A stretch of 64,000 nucleotides of DNA, from assembly GCA_963788285.1 (NCBI GenBank), contig CAWBGB010000012.1:124001-188000 (forward strand), given 5' to 3'. A program made the translations under genes and the position numbers. Positions within the stretch are counted from its first letter, which is position 1. Every line of letters starts with the position of its first letter. Shown here piece after piece: positions 15,314 through 24,107 of this stretch. The notes beneath the pieces were generated by a model. It was not told the DNA's origin. It saw only the letters and a list, made by a program, of their open reading frames with translations, and made no database searches. The stretch comes from Alicyclobacillus_A sp963788285 (GTDB lineage: Bacteria; Bacillota; Bacilli; Alicyclobacillales; Alicyclobacillaceae).

Positions 15314-15982
15314 ATGCCTTTGACGCGCGATGAAATCGTCCAACGTGCTGCGCTTGAAATTGATGACGGTCACTACGTCAACCTCGGGATTGGTATGCCG
15401 ACGCTGGTGGCGAACTACATCCCTGAGGACATCACTGTGATTTTACATTCAGAGAACGGGTTGTTGGGCACGGGACCATACCCCTACGAAGGGGAGGAGG
15501 ACCCGGACCTGATTAACGCCGGCAAAGAGACGGTTACCGTGTTACCCGGAGCATGCTACTTCAACAGTGCTGAATCTTTCGCAATGATTCGCGGCGGCCA
15601 CATCGACGTTGCCATCTTGGGTGCAATGGAAGTCTCCGAAAAGGGCGATTTGGCCAACTGGATGATTCCTGGAAAAATGGTCAAGGGCATGGGGGGTGCC
15701 ATGGATCTTGTGCACGGCGCCAAACGTGTCATCGTCACCATGGAGCATGTCAACAAACAAGGCGAACCCAAAATTCTCAAAGAATGTCGCTTACCACTGA
15801 CCGGAAAGCGTGTGGTTCACCGCATCATTACCGACTACGCTGTAATGGACGTCACGGACGAAGGACTTGTACTGCGCGAGGTCGCAAATGGACATAGCGT
15901 CGAAGAAGTACAACGTCTGACTGCTGCCGAACTCATCGTACCACCCGAAGGTGTGAAGCCCATCCCTACCCAACGCGGGTAG
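15314..15982 (+). CDS. scoB: 3-oxoacid CoA-transferase subunit B
   Basis: This is the beta subunit of about 222 residues. It contains the catalytic glutamate in HSENGLLGTGPYP near residue 50 (signature SENG) and the GIGMPTLVANYI loop near residue 27. ATG 15314 is used, with GGGAGG about 12 bases upstream. The GTG at 15278 directly abuts the scoA stop but lacks its own site. The pair probably activates acetoacetate or other keto acids for carbon use. A good terminator follows. Confidence 0.93.
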   Translation: MPLTRDEIVQRAALEIDDGHYVNLGIGMPTLVANYIPEDITVILHSENGLLGTGPYPYEGEEDPDLINAGKETVTVLPGACYFNSAESFAMIRGGHIDVAILGAMEVSEKGDLANWMIPGKMVKGMGGAMDLVHGAKRVIVTMEHVNKQGEPKILKECRLPLTGKRVVHRIITDYAVMDVTDEGLVLREVANGHSVEEVQRLTAAELIVPPEGVKPIPTQRG

Positions 15983-16022
15983 CCATCATCGGGTATATCA
16001 TTCTCACATTCGCATGGAGAGT

Positions 16023-16060
16023 GGCCGTTGGTAGGTTGCGTTGACTACCGACGGCCTTCT
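16023..16060 (+). terminator. Terminator of scoAB
   Basis: GGCCGTTGGTAG pairs with CTACCGACGGCC with one mismatch, around a ten-base loop, followed by TTCTT. Confidence 0.8.
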
Positions 16061-16159
16061 TGCGTTCCCCTACGCCATTCCGATTTGGATGCAACTTCTG
16101 ATACAATAGAAAAGTATGCGTGTTGAAATTTCTGGAACTTTCGAGAGGGGGTTACCGCT

Positions 16160-16636
16160 GTGCCAGTGAGTGCGGATGATTTCCGCCATGCGCTTGGTCG
16201 TTTCGCCAGCGGTGTCACCGTAGTGACCACTGCCGTGGACGGTAAACTCGGAGGATTGACAGTATCGGCGTTCAGTTCCGTATCGCTTGATCCCCCGTAC
16301 ATCCTGATTTGTATCGACAAACGCTCGTCCGTGATTCCACTGCTTCGTACCAGCCGCGTATTCGGAGTGAACATTTTGGCCAGTGATCAGTCGGATGTCT
16401 CCAACCACTTTGCTTCACGTCGAGAGGATAAGTTCGCTGGAGTGTCCTATCGCATGGGAGCACTCGGTGTTCCCGTTCTGGATGGTGTTATGGCGCACTT
16501 GGAGTGCAAAGTGACCCAGGAGGTGGATGGGGGAGACCACTTTATTTACATTGGACAAGTGGAATACTCTTCCGTCGACGAAAGCAAGGTACCCCTGCTG
16601 TATTTCCACGGAAAATACAGGGAATTGGCTAAGTAA
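16160..16636 (+). CDS. Flavin reductase-like domain protein
   Basis: The protein has 158 residues and starts at GTG 16160 behind GAGAGGGGG. It shows the flavin reductase (split-barrel FMN-binding) pattern: FRHALGRFASGVTVVTT at the start, then GLTVSAFSSVSLDPP, VNILASDQ and a C-terminal DHFIYIGQV followed by PLLYFHGKYREL. Such proteins reduce FMN or FAD with NAD(P)H and often supply a two-component monooxygenase. No monooxygenase gene is adjacent, so the partner is unknown. It converges with the antiporter gene across a shared terminator. Confidence 0.9.
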   Translation: MPVSADDFRHALGRFASGVTVVTTAVDGKLGGLTVSAFSSVSLDPPYILICIDKRSSVIPLLRTSRVFGVNILASDQSDVSNHFASRREDKFAGVSYRMGALGVPVLDGVMAHLECKVTQEVDGGDHFIYIGQVEYSSVDESKVPLLYFHGKYRELAK

Positions 16637-16662
16637 GCGACGTATCCGTCCGCATGGAACCC

Positions 16663-16696
16663 CAATCGGCGTCTTGTCTCAGCAGGACGCCGATTG
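16663..16696. terminator. Bidirectional terminator
   Basis: CAATCGGCGTC pairs perfectly with GACGCCGATTG around a 12-base loop, between the convergent flavin reductase and antiporter genes. T-runs are short on both sides. Confidence 0.7.
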
Positions 16697-16711
16697 TCGC
16701 ATGCTCGGGAT

Positions 16712-17956
16712 TCAGACATCCGCTTCCTCCCCTACTATCGAGACTCCCAATTGGTTTGCGACAATCGGAGTGGTACTCGCTTGTATCAGAATGGTGGCCA
16801 GAATCGCCAGAAACGTGATCGCGCCAATCAGGTTGGCCCCTGGAAGCTGCTCAGCGGCAATCATCCCAGCCAGTGCCGCGGGGATCACACCGGTTTCGCG
16901 AACCCAAAACATAAACAAAATTTCGCGCCATGTCCATCGTGCCCGCCCGTCCACAAGAACGGACGACAGTACGGACAGTGGTCGGGCGACAAACATCAGA
17001 ACAAGTACCAACACAACGCCCACCCACAAGTAATGCCAGACAGCCGAGAAGTCGACCTGGGTTCCAAGAAAAACAAAGATCAGCATGCGCATCATCAATG
17101 TGATGAAGTTTCCAAAGTGGTGCACGTTTGCTTCCGTGTGCTCTGACAACGGCCACCCAAACGACGCGCCGTTGCCGGTCACAACGCCTGCCGTGAAAGC
17201 TGCCATCAGACCGCTGGCGTGGAACGCTCCCGCTAGCTCAAATGCACCCAGCGCCAAAACCAGCATAACCATCGAGCCGTAGTCGTGAAACAGCCCCCAC
17301 CCTCTCTCAGAGACCAACCAAAGCGCGAGCAAGCCACATAGAAATCCCACCACGAGACCAATGACGGACAAACTCACAAAGTCCACAAGGGGGGCGTACC
17401 AGTGAAATGCTCCTTTGGCTGTGATCAAGCTCAGTAATGTCATGACCAATACAGAGGCGGTTGCGTCATTAAACGCCGACTCAGACTCTACCGTCTGCTG
17501 CAGTCGAGGCAGGATAGGCACCCGTTTAAACACAGGAATCAGTGTCGCAGGATCCGTCGACGCAATGACCCCTGCGAGCAACAGTGAAAATACCCATGGT
17601 GTTCCTACGAGCCAATGTGCCACCAGCCCTACCACGAAGGCAGAGACCAGCACACCAAGGGTGGCGAGCAAACCGATGCTGACCCAGACTTGCCGCAGGA
17701 TGGAAAACCGTACTGCACGTCCTCCATCAAACAAAATAAGGGTGGCTCCGGCATTCAGAATGAATAAGTTCACTTGAGACCCAATCGGTTCCGAAACTAG
17801 ATTCAGCACGGCCGGTCCCAGCAGAATACCGAGAAGTAGGTACGCAGCTACGTCCGGGATGCGCGGCTTGTCCGTCAGTTTGCCGGCGATGAGACCGCCT
17901 CCAAACACCACAATTAAGGCCAACAAGGCACTCTCCCAATGATCCATGTGCAACAC
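16712..17956 (-). CDS. CPA1-type Na+/H+ (or K+/H+) antiporter
   Basis: This integral membrane protein has about 414 residues and roughly twelve hydrophobic segments. Family marks are the early LGILLGPAVLNLV, the ASTDPATLIPVFKR loop near residue 140 and VESESAFNDATASVL near residue 165, which holds the ND pair of electroneutral CPA1 exchangers. There is no C-terminal RCK or TrkA domain. I chose GTG 17956 because GGGAGG lies seven bases before it. ATG 17947 and ATG 17971 are alternatives. It would exchange sodium or potassium for protons and help pH or salt control. It stands alone. Confidence 0.9.
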   Translation of the reverse strand: MLHMDHWESALLALIVVFGGGLIAGKLTDKPRIPDVAAYLLLGILLGPAVLNLVSEPIGSQVNLFILNAGATLILFDGGRAVRFSILRQVWVSIGLLATLGVLVSAFVVGLVAHWLVGTPWVFSLLLAGVIASTDPATLIPVFKRVPILPRLQQTVESESAFNDATASVLVMTLLSLITAKGAFHWYAPLVDFVSLSVIGLVVGFLCGLLALWLVSERGWGLFHDYGSMVMLVLALGAFELAGAFHASGLMAAFTAGVVTGNGASFGWPLSEHTEANVHHFGNFITLMMRMLIFVFLGTQVDFSAVWHYLWVGVVLVLVLMFVARPLSVLSSVLVDGRARWTWREILFMFWVRETGVIPAALAGMIAAEQLPGANLIGAITFLAILATILIQASTTPIVANQLGVSIVGEEADV

Positions 17957-18056
17957 GCTTATTCCTCCCATGCCTGGGGATACACGATTCCCAAATGTAC
18001 CCGCCTAGTATATCATGGAGGTCAGAGGCCCATCGAAATGAAGGAGAAACGTGACC

Positions 18057-18749
18057 ATGGCCTTGCCGTTTTCCGAGCAACTGGAAGTCATCCGCAGTGC
18101 AAAACGCAAGAAAACCATTACACTGATGGTTCGGAGTGGTCAAATCCGAATCCTCGCGCCCGCAGGTACCACGGAACATGAGATCCAACGGATATTGGAA
18201 TCGCGCCGAGCTTGGATAGAAGAGCGATTGCGACAGTCGCAGACCGCCGCGCAGGCGCGCAAGAACTGGACAGAACACACATTTCTGTTGTATGGGAAGC
18301 CGACCACAGTGGAGTACCAATGTACAACCGAGCGATGGCATTGCACAAACCGCGACAACCGATTTCACATCACAGGTCCGGACGTTACACCGCCCGCAGA
18401 CAAGATCTACGATATCCTGACGCAGTGGTATAAACGGGTTGCCAAATCGGACTTTGAACACCGTCTACAGCATTGGAGCCGCCGACTCGACGTATCGTAC
18501 AGGGGATTCCGAGTGAAAGACCAACGCACGCGCTGGGGAAGTTGCAGCAGCACCGGCAACATCAACTTGAACTGGCGACTCATCCAGGCGCCGCCCGAGG
18601 TCATCGATTACGTCGTGGTCCACGAGTTGTGCCACCTGCTAGAGATGAACCACTCGGCGCGGTTCTGGGCACACGTTGCCAGGATCTTCCCAGCGTATCA
18701 GGAGAGTCAGCAGTGGTTGAAACAGTATGGCAATTCCCTTTATTTTTGA
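18057..18749 (+). CDS. YgjP-like zinc metallopeptidase domain protein
   Basis: The product has about 230 residues. It has the WGSCSSTGNINLNWRL block near residue 160 and the zinc motif VVHELCHLLEMNHSARFW near residue 190 (HExxH plus a downstream histidine), which define the YgjP/DUF45 (WLM-like) family. The N-terminal half has a helical ERRAWIxER-type segment usual for these proteins. They are cytosolic predicted metalloproteases of uncertain substrate. AAGGAG precedes both GTG 18051 and ATG 18057, and the ATG has the better spacing. Confidence 0.9.
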   Translation: MALPFSEQLEVIRSAKRKKTITLMVRSGQIRILAPAGTTEHEIQRILESRRAWIEERLRQSQTAAQARKNWTEHTFLLYGKPTTVEYQCTTERWHCTNRDNRFHITGPDVTPPADKIYDILTQWYKRVAKSDFEHRLQHWSRRLDVSYRGFRVKDQRTRWGSCSSTGNINLNWRLIQAPPEVIDYVVVHELCHLLEMNHSARFWAHVARIFPAYQESQQWLKQYGNSLYF

Positions 18750-18773
18750 CAGTTTGACAGACCAGACTGGCTA

Positions 18774-19421
18774 TTGCGTCAATCCTGTGACACTTTTCAG
18801 TTTTTTATATATTCCCCACCGACAGGTCTATTTCAGCGCCTGATATACAAGAGAGTCACACACCGCATTCTCGCAGCAAACCCGAAGATTCAAACGTCGG
18901 TCAACCCAACCAGCGGATCTACAGGACAAGGTGGGACTGGGCAAGGACAAGGTCAGGCTACTTGGTACGCGCTCGACAAGGCGCCGAAAACGCTGGATCT
19001 GAATATCACTTCCAAGAACGGCGATGACCCGATGAACTTCAACGGGTACAGTCAGGGCGCACTCAAAATCACCGTACCTGCAGGCTGGACCGTGAACGTA
19101 ACCTTCAACAACCAGCAGACCGTGAGTCACAGCGTCGGATTCGTGCCATGGTCCGAGCGTGAGACTCCGAATGGACAATTCACCGCAGCCTTCAAACGAT
19201 CCACGGGCCCAACCGATAAGTTCCAGTCCGGGGTCCCGCAAAACCAACCGTATAAATTCTATTTTGTGGCGAATAAGGCTGAACAGTTTGCTCTGGTGTG
19301 CGGCGTTCCCGGCCACGCAGCTGGCGGCATGTGGGATGAGTTTGACGTCGATGCGAACGCCAAAGCGCCTACCATCACCACGGATCAAGGAACTGTCACA
19401 GTCAGCAAGACCACGCCGTAA
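18774..19421 (+). CDS. Sulfocyanin-like blue copper protein, N-terminus doubtful
   Basis: The C-terminal 150 residues form a cupredoxin domain: SHSVGFVPW near residue 120 supplies one histidine, and CGVPGHAAGGMWDEF near residue 180 supplies the Cys-His-Met ligands of a type 1 copper site, with the spacing seen in sulfocyanins. A Gly/Ser/Thr linker (STGQGGTGQGQGQ) precedes it. Sulfocyanins are anchored at the outer face of the membrane and pass electrons between respiratory complexes. Here the first 40 residues lack the expected signal or anchor helix and no good ribosome binding site precedes the TTG, so the N-terminus may be deleted or frameshifted. Confidence 0.75.
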   Translation: MRQSCDTFQFFIYSPPTGLFQRLIYKRVTHRILAANPKIQTSVNPTSGSTGQGGTGQGQGQATWYALDKAPKTLDLNITSKNGDDPMNFNGYSQGALKITVPAGWTVNVTFNNQQTVSHSVGFVPWSERETPNGQFTAAFKRSTGPTDKFQSGVPQNQPYKFYFVANKAEQFALVCGVPGHAAGGMWDEFDVDANAKAPTITTDQGTVTVSKTTP

Positions 19422-19445
19422 CGTTCGACGTCGCTACATGATCTA

Positions 19446-19480
19446 CAAAGGCGATGGGACCTCAGCCGCATCGCCTTTGT
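19446..19480 (+). terminator. Terminator of the sulfocyanin-like gene
   Basis: ACAAAGGCGAT pairs with ATCGCCTTTGT, giving an 11-bp stem with a 13-base loop. Confidence 0.75.
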
Positions 19481-19498
19481 GTTGTCCGTCCATTTGCA

Positions 19499-20066
19499 TC
19501 ACGATTCATTCAGCGCCTGTTGAACCACTTCATCCAGTTTGCTTGCCGTTAACATGCCAGGTTCCATATCGATAATCCGCACGGATGGAGACAGGACGAA
19601 AGTCTGTGGCGCCGCGTACACGCCGTACGCTTCCATGATCGCACCGTGCGGATCCTTGAGCACCGTATATAGGGGATGTTGTACTTATCGACAAAAGCTG
19701 AGGACCTTTCGAATTCATTTCCGTAGATGTCATATCAATACCGACAAATTACACCTTACCTTGGTACTTGTGCGCTACCTGCACAAAATCGGGGGCCTCC
19801 TTGTTGCAAGGTTCGCACCAGGACGCAAGCACGTTGAGAATGACAGGTTGATGATGCCGAAGGAGGGGCTGCAACGAAAAGGTTCCGTTCCCGTTCAACT
19901 GCAGGAGGGAAAAGGAAGGCGCCTGTTTTCCTACCACCGGTGCCGGAGTTGTTGAACCCTTGGCGTCGTTGGCTCCCGACGTGGTCGATGTTGGCCTTCC
20001 GCACCCCGTCATCAACAGCGCCGTCAACGCGATACCTACTCCCAGAGCCTTTTTCGCATCCCTCAC
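19499..20066 (-). pseudogene. TlpA/ResA-like thioredoxin lipoprotein, frameshifted
   Basis: The first frame, from GTG 20066, gives a lipoprotein signal with lipobox LLMTGCG, a thioredoxin-like start (GKQAPSFSLLQLNG) and the redox motif SWCEPCNKEAP, then stops at 19749 after HKYQGKV. The rest of the fold continues in other frames: NFVGIDMTSTEMN, then DKYNIPY, then DPHGAIMEAYGVYAAPQ with the cis-proline region, ending LDEVVQQALNES at 19499. At least two indels break it. The GTG overlaps the stop of menH, so it was the last gene of the men operon and may once have served cytochrome or disulfide maturation outside the membrane. Confidence 0.82.
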
Positions 20067-20896
20067 ATTTCCCCTCGCTCACTATGTGCAAAAAACCCGG
20101 CAACCGCGTCCACGTAACCAGCGCATTGCTCCATATGGACCGTATGCCCCGCATCCGCGATGGTGATATAGCGCGCTGTTGGAATCCCCTGCAACATGCG
20201 TTCTGCGATTTTGCAGAACTTATCATCCAGTGCTCCCGTCACCAGCAATACCGGCATGTTCAGTTCCTGCAGCCGCCCCCAAAGATTCGGTTGTGCCCCG
20301 GTTCCCATCCCGCGTAAGCTGTTCGCTAACCCAACTTTTCGCTGAGAGAGACGAATTTGCCGCTGCAATCGCCGCACTTGCTCTGGCAATCGAGACTGCG
20401 TCGCAAACAGGGGCAACCGCTCCCACTTGTTCACAAACGCCTCGACGCCGTATCGTTCAATTTCGTCGGCCAGTCGCTCATCGCTCGCCCTGCGTTGTTT
20501 CCGCTCCTCTTCCGTCTGAAGGCCCGGCGATGCGCTTTCCAGGCAGAGGCTGCGAACGCGCCAAGGGGCAGTGAGTGCGAGATAGAGCGCCAGCCGCCCC
20601 CCCATAGAATAGCCGAGGACGTGGAACTTTTCATACCCCAGCCTCGACATCACCTGCAGGAGGTCAGCACACACGGTCTCCATGTTATAAGCGGAAATAT
20701 CAATCGGCGCGGAAGTGCGTCCGTGGCCCGTAATATCGACCGCGATGCACTGAAATCGATTCTCCAATGCCTGGACGACGTTTGTCCACGAATCGGCACT
20801 TCCCGTAAAGCCGTGTAGCATCAGGATGGGATGGCCTTGACCCCGCACGGACACATACCAGGCCCGTTCTCCCAGTTGGATCAGCTGCTCGGCCAT
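20063..20896 (-). CDS. menH: SHCHC synthase (menaquinone biosynthesis)
   Basis: This alpha/beta hydrolase of 277 residues forms 2-succinyl-6-hydroxy-2,4-cyclohexadiene-1-carboxylate from SEPHCHC by eliminating pyruvate. The triad is visible: nucleophile serine in GYSMGGRLAL near residue 97, aspartate in TGALDDKF near 222 and histidine in DAGHTVHME near 248. The oxyanion loop LHGFTGSADSW is near residue 27. It overlaps menD by 16 bases, so it is translationally coupled. The position in the men operon separates it from generic hydrolases. Confidence 0.93.
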   Translation of the reverse strand: MAEQLIQLGERAWYVSVRGQGHPILMLHGFTGSADSWTNVVQALENRFQCIAVDITGHGRTSAPIDISAYNMETVCADLLQVMSRLGYEKFHVLGYSMGGRLALYLALTAPWRVRSLCLESASPGLQTEEERKQRRASDERLADEIERYGVEAFVNKWERLPLFATQSRLPEQVRRLQRQIRLSQRKVGLANSLRGMGTGAQPNLWGRLQELNMPVLLVTGALDDKFCKIAERMLQGIPTARYITIADAGHTVHMEQCAGYVDAVAGFFAHSERGEM

Positions 20897-22635
20897 GCCA
20901 ACCCCTCCACTGCCTGCGCGACTTGATGGTACACGTCTTCGTGTAAGCGCACGTTCTCCGATGACTCGGTGCGGACTTCGAGGACGTTGAGCCCACGGCG
21001 AGACAACAGTCGTCCCACTGCTGCACGGAAGGTGAACCAGTCTTCAGCTCTTTCAAAGCAACCTCCGTACATTTCCACAGCTCGTTGGAAGTCCAATCCA
21101 TGTTCCGTGCGAAAGTATGAAAATGTATCCGGATGTTCTGACTGCGGCAGAAACGAGAAGATGCCACCTCCGTCGTTGTGGACGAGAATGACAAGCAGGT
21201 TCAGGTTGTGCATCTTTGCTGCCAATAGTCCGTTCAAGTCGTGGAAAAACGAGACGTCCCCAATCACGAGAACAACAGGTTCTGGGCTGACAGCGGCAAC
21301 GCCGAGCGCCGATGAGACAACCCCATCGATACCGCTCACGCCGCGGTTGGCCAAAAATCGAACGCAGTGCCTTTGTTTCAAGTAGAAATCGTCCAAGTCC
21401 CGCACCGGCATGCTGTTCCCTGCAAACAACGTTGCGCCGTCCGGTAAGAGTCTTGAAAGCTCATGGAAGATTCGGCCTTCCGACCAATCCTCGTTCTGCC
21501 CAACTTTCTCTACCACGTTAGTGGCCACTCGGTTTGTAACTGTCCACATGCGGGTCCACTTGCTCTCGCGCTGTAGCGACCCGTCCAATGATTCCAAAAG
21601 CGTCTCGCAAAACGACCCAGGATCTACCTGCACCACTGCCGACGCGGTGAAAAACGGGTCCTTCCAACCCACGTCGTCTGTGACGATAACCTGGTGAGCA
21701 TCGCCACACGCCGCCAAAAACTGCCCAAGAACTTTCGACGTCGGGGCCCTGCCGAAACGCACCACGACATCCGGCCTGAACGTCGGCCATAACTGCCTGT
21801 TGCGCAAAAACAGATCATACGTGTCAATGACAAGGTCGTTGATGTGTAAACCTGTGCGAAGTTGCGAAAGCGGATCGGCCAGAAGCGGCACGTTCCATCG
21901 CTCCGCCAGCCGCATGATGGGTCCGGCGAGGCTCAGGTCATCCTGCGGGCCGCAAACGATGAGGCCCCGCTCCGCAGACTTCATCCAATGTGCCATTGTG
22001 GATGTAACCTCGTCGGCCACCGTCAACCGGCCCTCAAACCAGTGACGAAGGCCCCCGCTCGCCTCCGCCCCAGCTGCCCATGCAGGCGGGTTCTTCGGTG
22101 GAACGAGAGGTTCGCGAAGCGGCCAGTTGAGGTGCACCGGCCCCCGCGGGACTGTTGTGGCTTGCGCGACGGCTCGCCACGCCACGGAGCGTGCGTGGCG
22201 CAGCAGTGTAGCATTCTCCTCGGGGACCGGCATGCTGAACGACCACTTCGCGTAATCATTGTACATATAGTCCTGCCGGATAGTCTGATTGCTGCCAATG
22301 CCGTGCAATTCCGGTGGCCTATCGGCCGTCAGCACGATGAGTGGCACATTCGACTGCCTGGCTTCCATGACGGCTGGCAGGTAATTGGCGGTCGCGGTGC
22401 CGGAAGTGCAAATCAGTGCTACGGGTTCCCCGCTAGCGCGTGCCACGCCGAGGGCAAAGAAGGCCGCGGAGCGTTCGTCCAGAAGCGTCCACGTGGCAAA
22501 TCCGCCGTGGCGGGCGACGGCCATCGTCAAGGGTGTAGACCTCGAGCCTGGTGAGATGCACACGTTCCGAACTCCGGCTCTGTGAAGTTCAGCGATAAAC
22601 GCCGTCACGACATATAAAGATGGATTTTCTGTCAT
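20881..22635 (-). CDS. menD: SEPHCHC synthase (menaquinone biosynthesis)
   Basis: MenD adds 2-oxoglutarate to isochorismate using thiamine diphosphate. Its 584 residues are the normal length. Visible parts are the N-terminal CISPGSRSTPLTMAV with the family's SPGSRSTPL motif, the glutamate-containing ICTSGTATANYLPA segment near residue 80, and the thiamine-diphosphate/Mg region VIGDVSFFHDLNGLLA near residue 455 with VHNDGGGIFSFLP just after. ATG 22635 overlaps the menF stop. The enzyme acts as a cytosolic dimer or tetramer. Confidence 0.97.
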   Translation of the reverse strand: MTENPSLYVVTAFIAELHRAGVRNVCISPGSRSTPLTMAVARHGGFATWTLLDERSAAFFALGVARASGEPVALICTSGTATANYLPAVMEARQSNVPLIVLTADRPPELHGIGSNQTIRQDYMYNDYAKWSFSMPVPEENATLLRHARSVAWRAVAQATTVPRGPVHLNWPLREPLVPPKNPPAWAAGAEASGGLRHWFEGRLTVADEVTSTMAHWMKSAERGLIVCGPQDDLSLAGPIMRLAERWNVPLLADPLSQLRTGLHINDLVIDTYDLFLRNRQLWPTFRPDVVVRFGRAPTSKVLGQFLAACGDAHQVIVTDDVGWKDPFFTASAVVQVDPGSFCETLLESLDGSLQRESKWTRMWTVTNRVATNVVEKVGQNEDWSEGRIFHELSRLLPDGATLFAGNSMPVRDLDDFYLKQRHCVRFLANRGVSGIDGVVSSALGVAAVSPEPVVLVIGDVSFFHDLNGLLAAKMHNLNLLVILVHNDGGGIFSFLPQSEHPDTFSYFRTEHGLDFQRAVEMYGGCFERAEDWFTFRAAVGRLLSRRGLNVLEVRTESSENVRLHEDVYHQVAQAVEGLAWPSS

Positions 22636-24107
22636 TCAGCCACGCCTCCGTTGTTCGCCGTGAGGGCGGATTGTACGGCGCGCAGTTTCATTTTCGTCTC
22701 CTGCCACTCCGAAGCAGGGTCAGAATCTCCCATAATACCTGCACCAGCGAATAGATAAGCGGTGTTTTCAATAACCAACGCAGACCGTAGTGCCACTGCA
22801 AACTGTCCGTCTCCACGAGCGTTCATCCACCCCACTGGGCCCGCGTACCAACCGCGATCCATGCCTTCCCGCTGCCGGATGACCTGCAGCGCCTGGTCTC
22901 TCGGCATTCCCGCGACCGCCGGTGTCGGGTGAAGCCGTTCGAGCAAATCGAGTACAGACTGCTTTGGATGACGAACAGCCACTATCGGTGTGTGCAAGTG
23001 CTGAACGTTGGCCAGTTTCTTGATCAGTGGTTCCTTTGGATAGTCGACGGACTCCACCCCTGCTGCCTGCAACTGCTCAATGATACATGCGCGCACCACT
23101 TCATGTTCATGTCTATCCTTTGCACTCGCCAACAATTGCCGCTCCAGCGCCGCATCCTCGTCTGGAGTCCTGCCACGGCCAATCGTCCCTGCCAGGCAGT
23201 CGACGTCCACGCGACTTCCACTGACGGACACCAATCGCTCTGGACTGGCTGCCAAGAAGCATTGCCCTTGGTTCCAGATGGCAAAAACCTGGCTGTCCGG
23301 ATAAGTGTCCTCCAGTGTTTCCATCACCTGAGACAGTGGCTGCCGGATTCCCTCCACAAGTTCGTAACGCGCCAAAACAACCTTTTCATAACGGCCCTGC
23401 CGAATGTCCTCCGCAGTGCGAGCGACAGCCCATTCCCACTGTTCACGGGCCACGCCAGGTTCGGTCGCTGTTCCCTGGCTCCGCACGGCACGTTGCCCGT
23501 CAACCTCGTGGCCTACTTGAGTCAGCGACTGTACTTCCCGCTGTAAGCCCATCCACTGGGCTTCGACATCCTGGTCTTCTCCGACGACCACCGTCGCCGT
23601 CACCAGGCATCCTGCGTCGGTTCGGCGAATCAACAGGTGTGGCAACACAAACTTCGCTTGTGGCCAGTTCACCCACGGGCTCCGTCGTTCGCCGATATCA
23701 AACGACATGCCTCCAAACCACACGGCATCGGTTTCGCACGCGTCTTGTACCACAGTGCCGACGTTGGCCGTTGCCGCCGAAACCACACGATACTGATGCA
23801 TCTGGCGGCGAACGTCGGCCGAACGGTGTGCTCCGTCCGCCAGGATGACGGCCGCTGCACCGAGAGCCAGATAACAGGTTCGCTCACTTGGCAGACACCA
23901 ATACATCCGCTCCCTGGTTGCCGGACCGGTTCCGGCCAAGTGGCGAATCAACGACCACGGCATCGTGACATCCGCCGTTGCACTGACTACCATGCGGATG
24001 TACGGGTCCTTCGACGTCGCCATGGCAGCGTCAACCGCTGCACGCAACCGGCCGCACAGTGATTCCAAGTCGTGTTCTAGCTTTGTCGCAATTTGTGGCT
24101 GAGCCAT
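22632..24107 (-). CDS. menF: Isochorismate synthase
   Basis: This is a chorismate-binding enzyme of 491 residues that opens the menaquinone branch. The catalytic core is C-terminal: KVVLARYELVEG near residue 240, LAASPERLVSVSG near 305, LAGTIGRGRTPDED near 325, HTPIVAVRHP near 395 and ERLHPTPAVAGMPRDQA near 410, then a GPVGWMNARGDGQFAVALRSA stretch. The N-terminal 200 residues are the less conserved half usual in MenF proteins. It overlaps menE by 31 bases upstream and menD by four bases downstream. Confidence 0.95.
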   Translation of the reverse strand: MAQPQIATKLEHDLESLCGRLRAAVDAAMATSKDPYIRMVVSATADVTMPWSLIRHLAGTGPATRERMYWCLPSERTCYLALGAAAVILADGAHRSADVRRQMHQYRVVSAATANVGTVVQDACETDAVWFGGMSFDIGERRSPWVNWPQAKFVLPHLLIRRTDAGCLVTATVVVGEDQDVEAQWMGLQREVQSLTQVGHEVDGQRAVRSQGTATEPGVAREQWEWAVARTAEDIRQGRYEKVVLARYELVEGIRQPLSQVMETLEDTYPDSQVFAIWNQGQCFLAASPERLVSVSGSRVDVDCLAGTIGRGRTPDEDAALERQLLASAKDRHEHEVVRACIIEQLQAAGVESVDYPKEPLIKKLANVQHLHTPIVAVRHPKQSVLDLLERLHPTPAVAGMPRDQALQVIRQREGMDRGWYAGPVGWMNARGDGQFAVALRSALVIENTAYLFAGAGIMGDSDPASEWQETKMKLRAVQSALTANNGGVAE

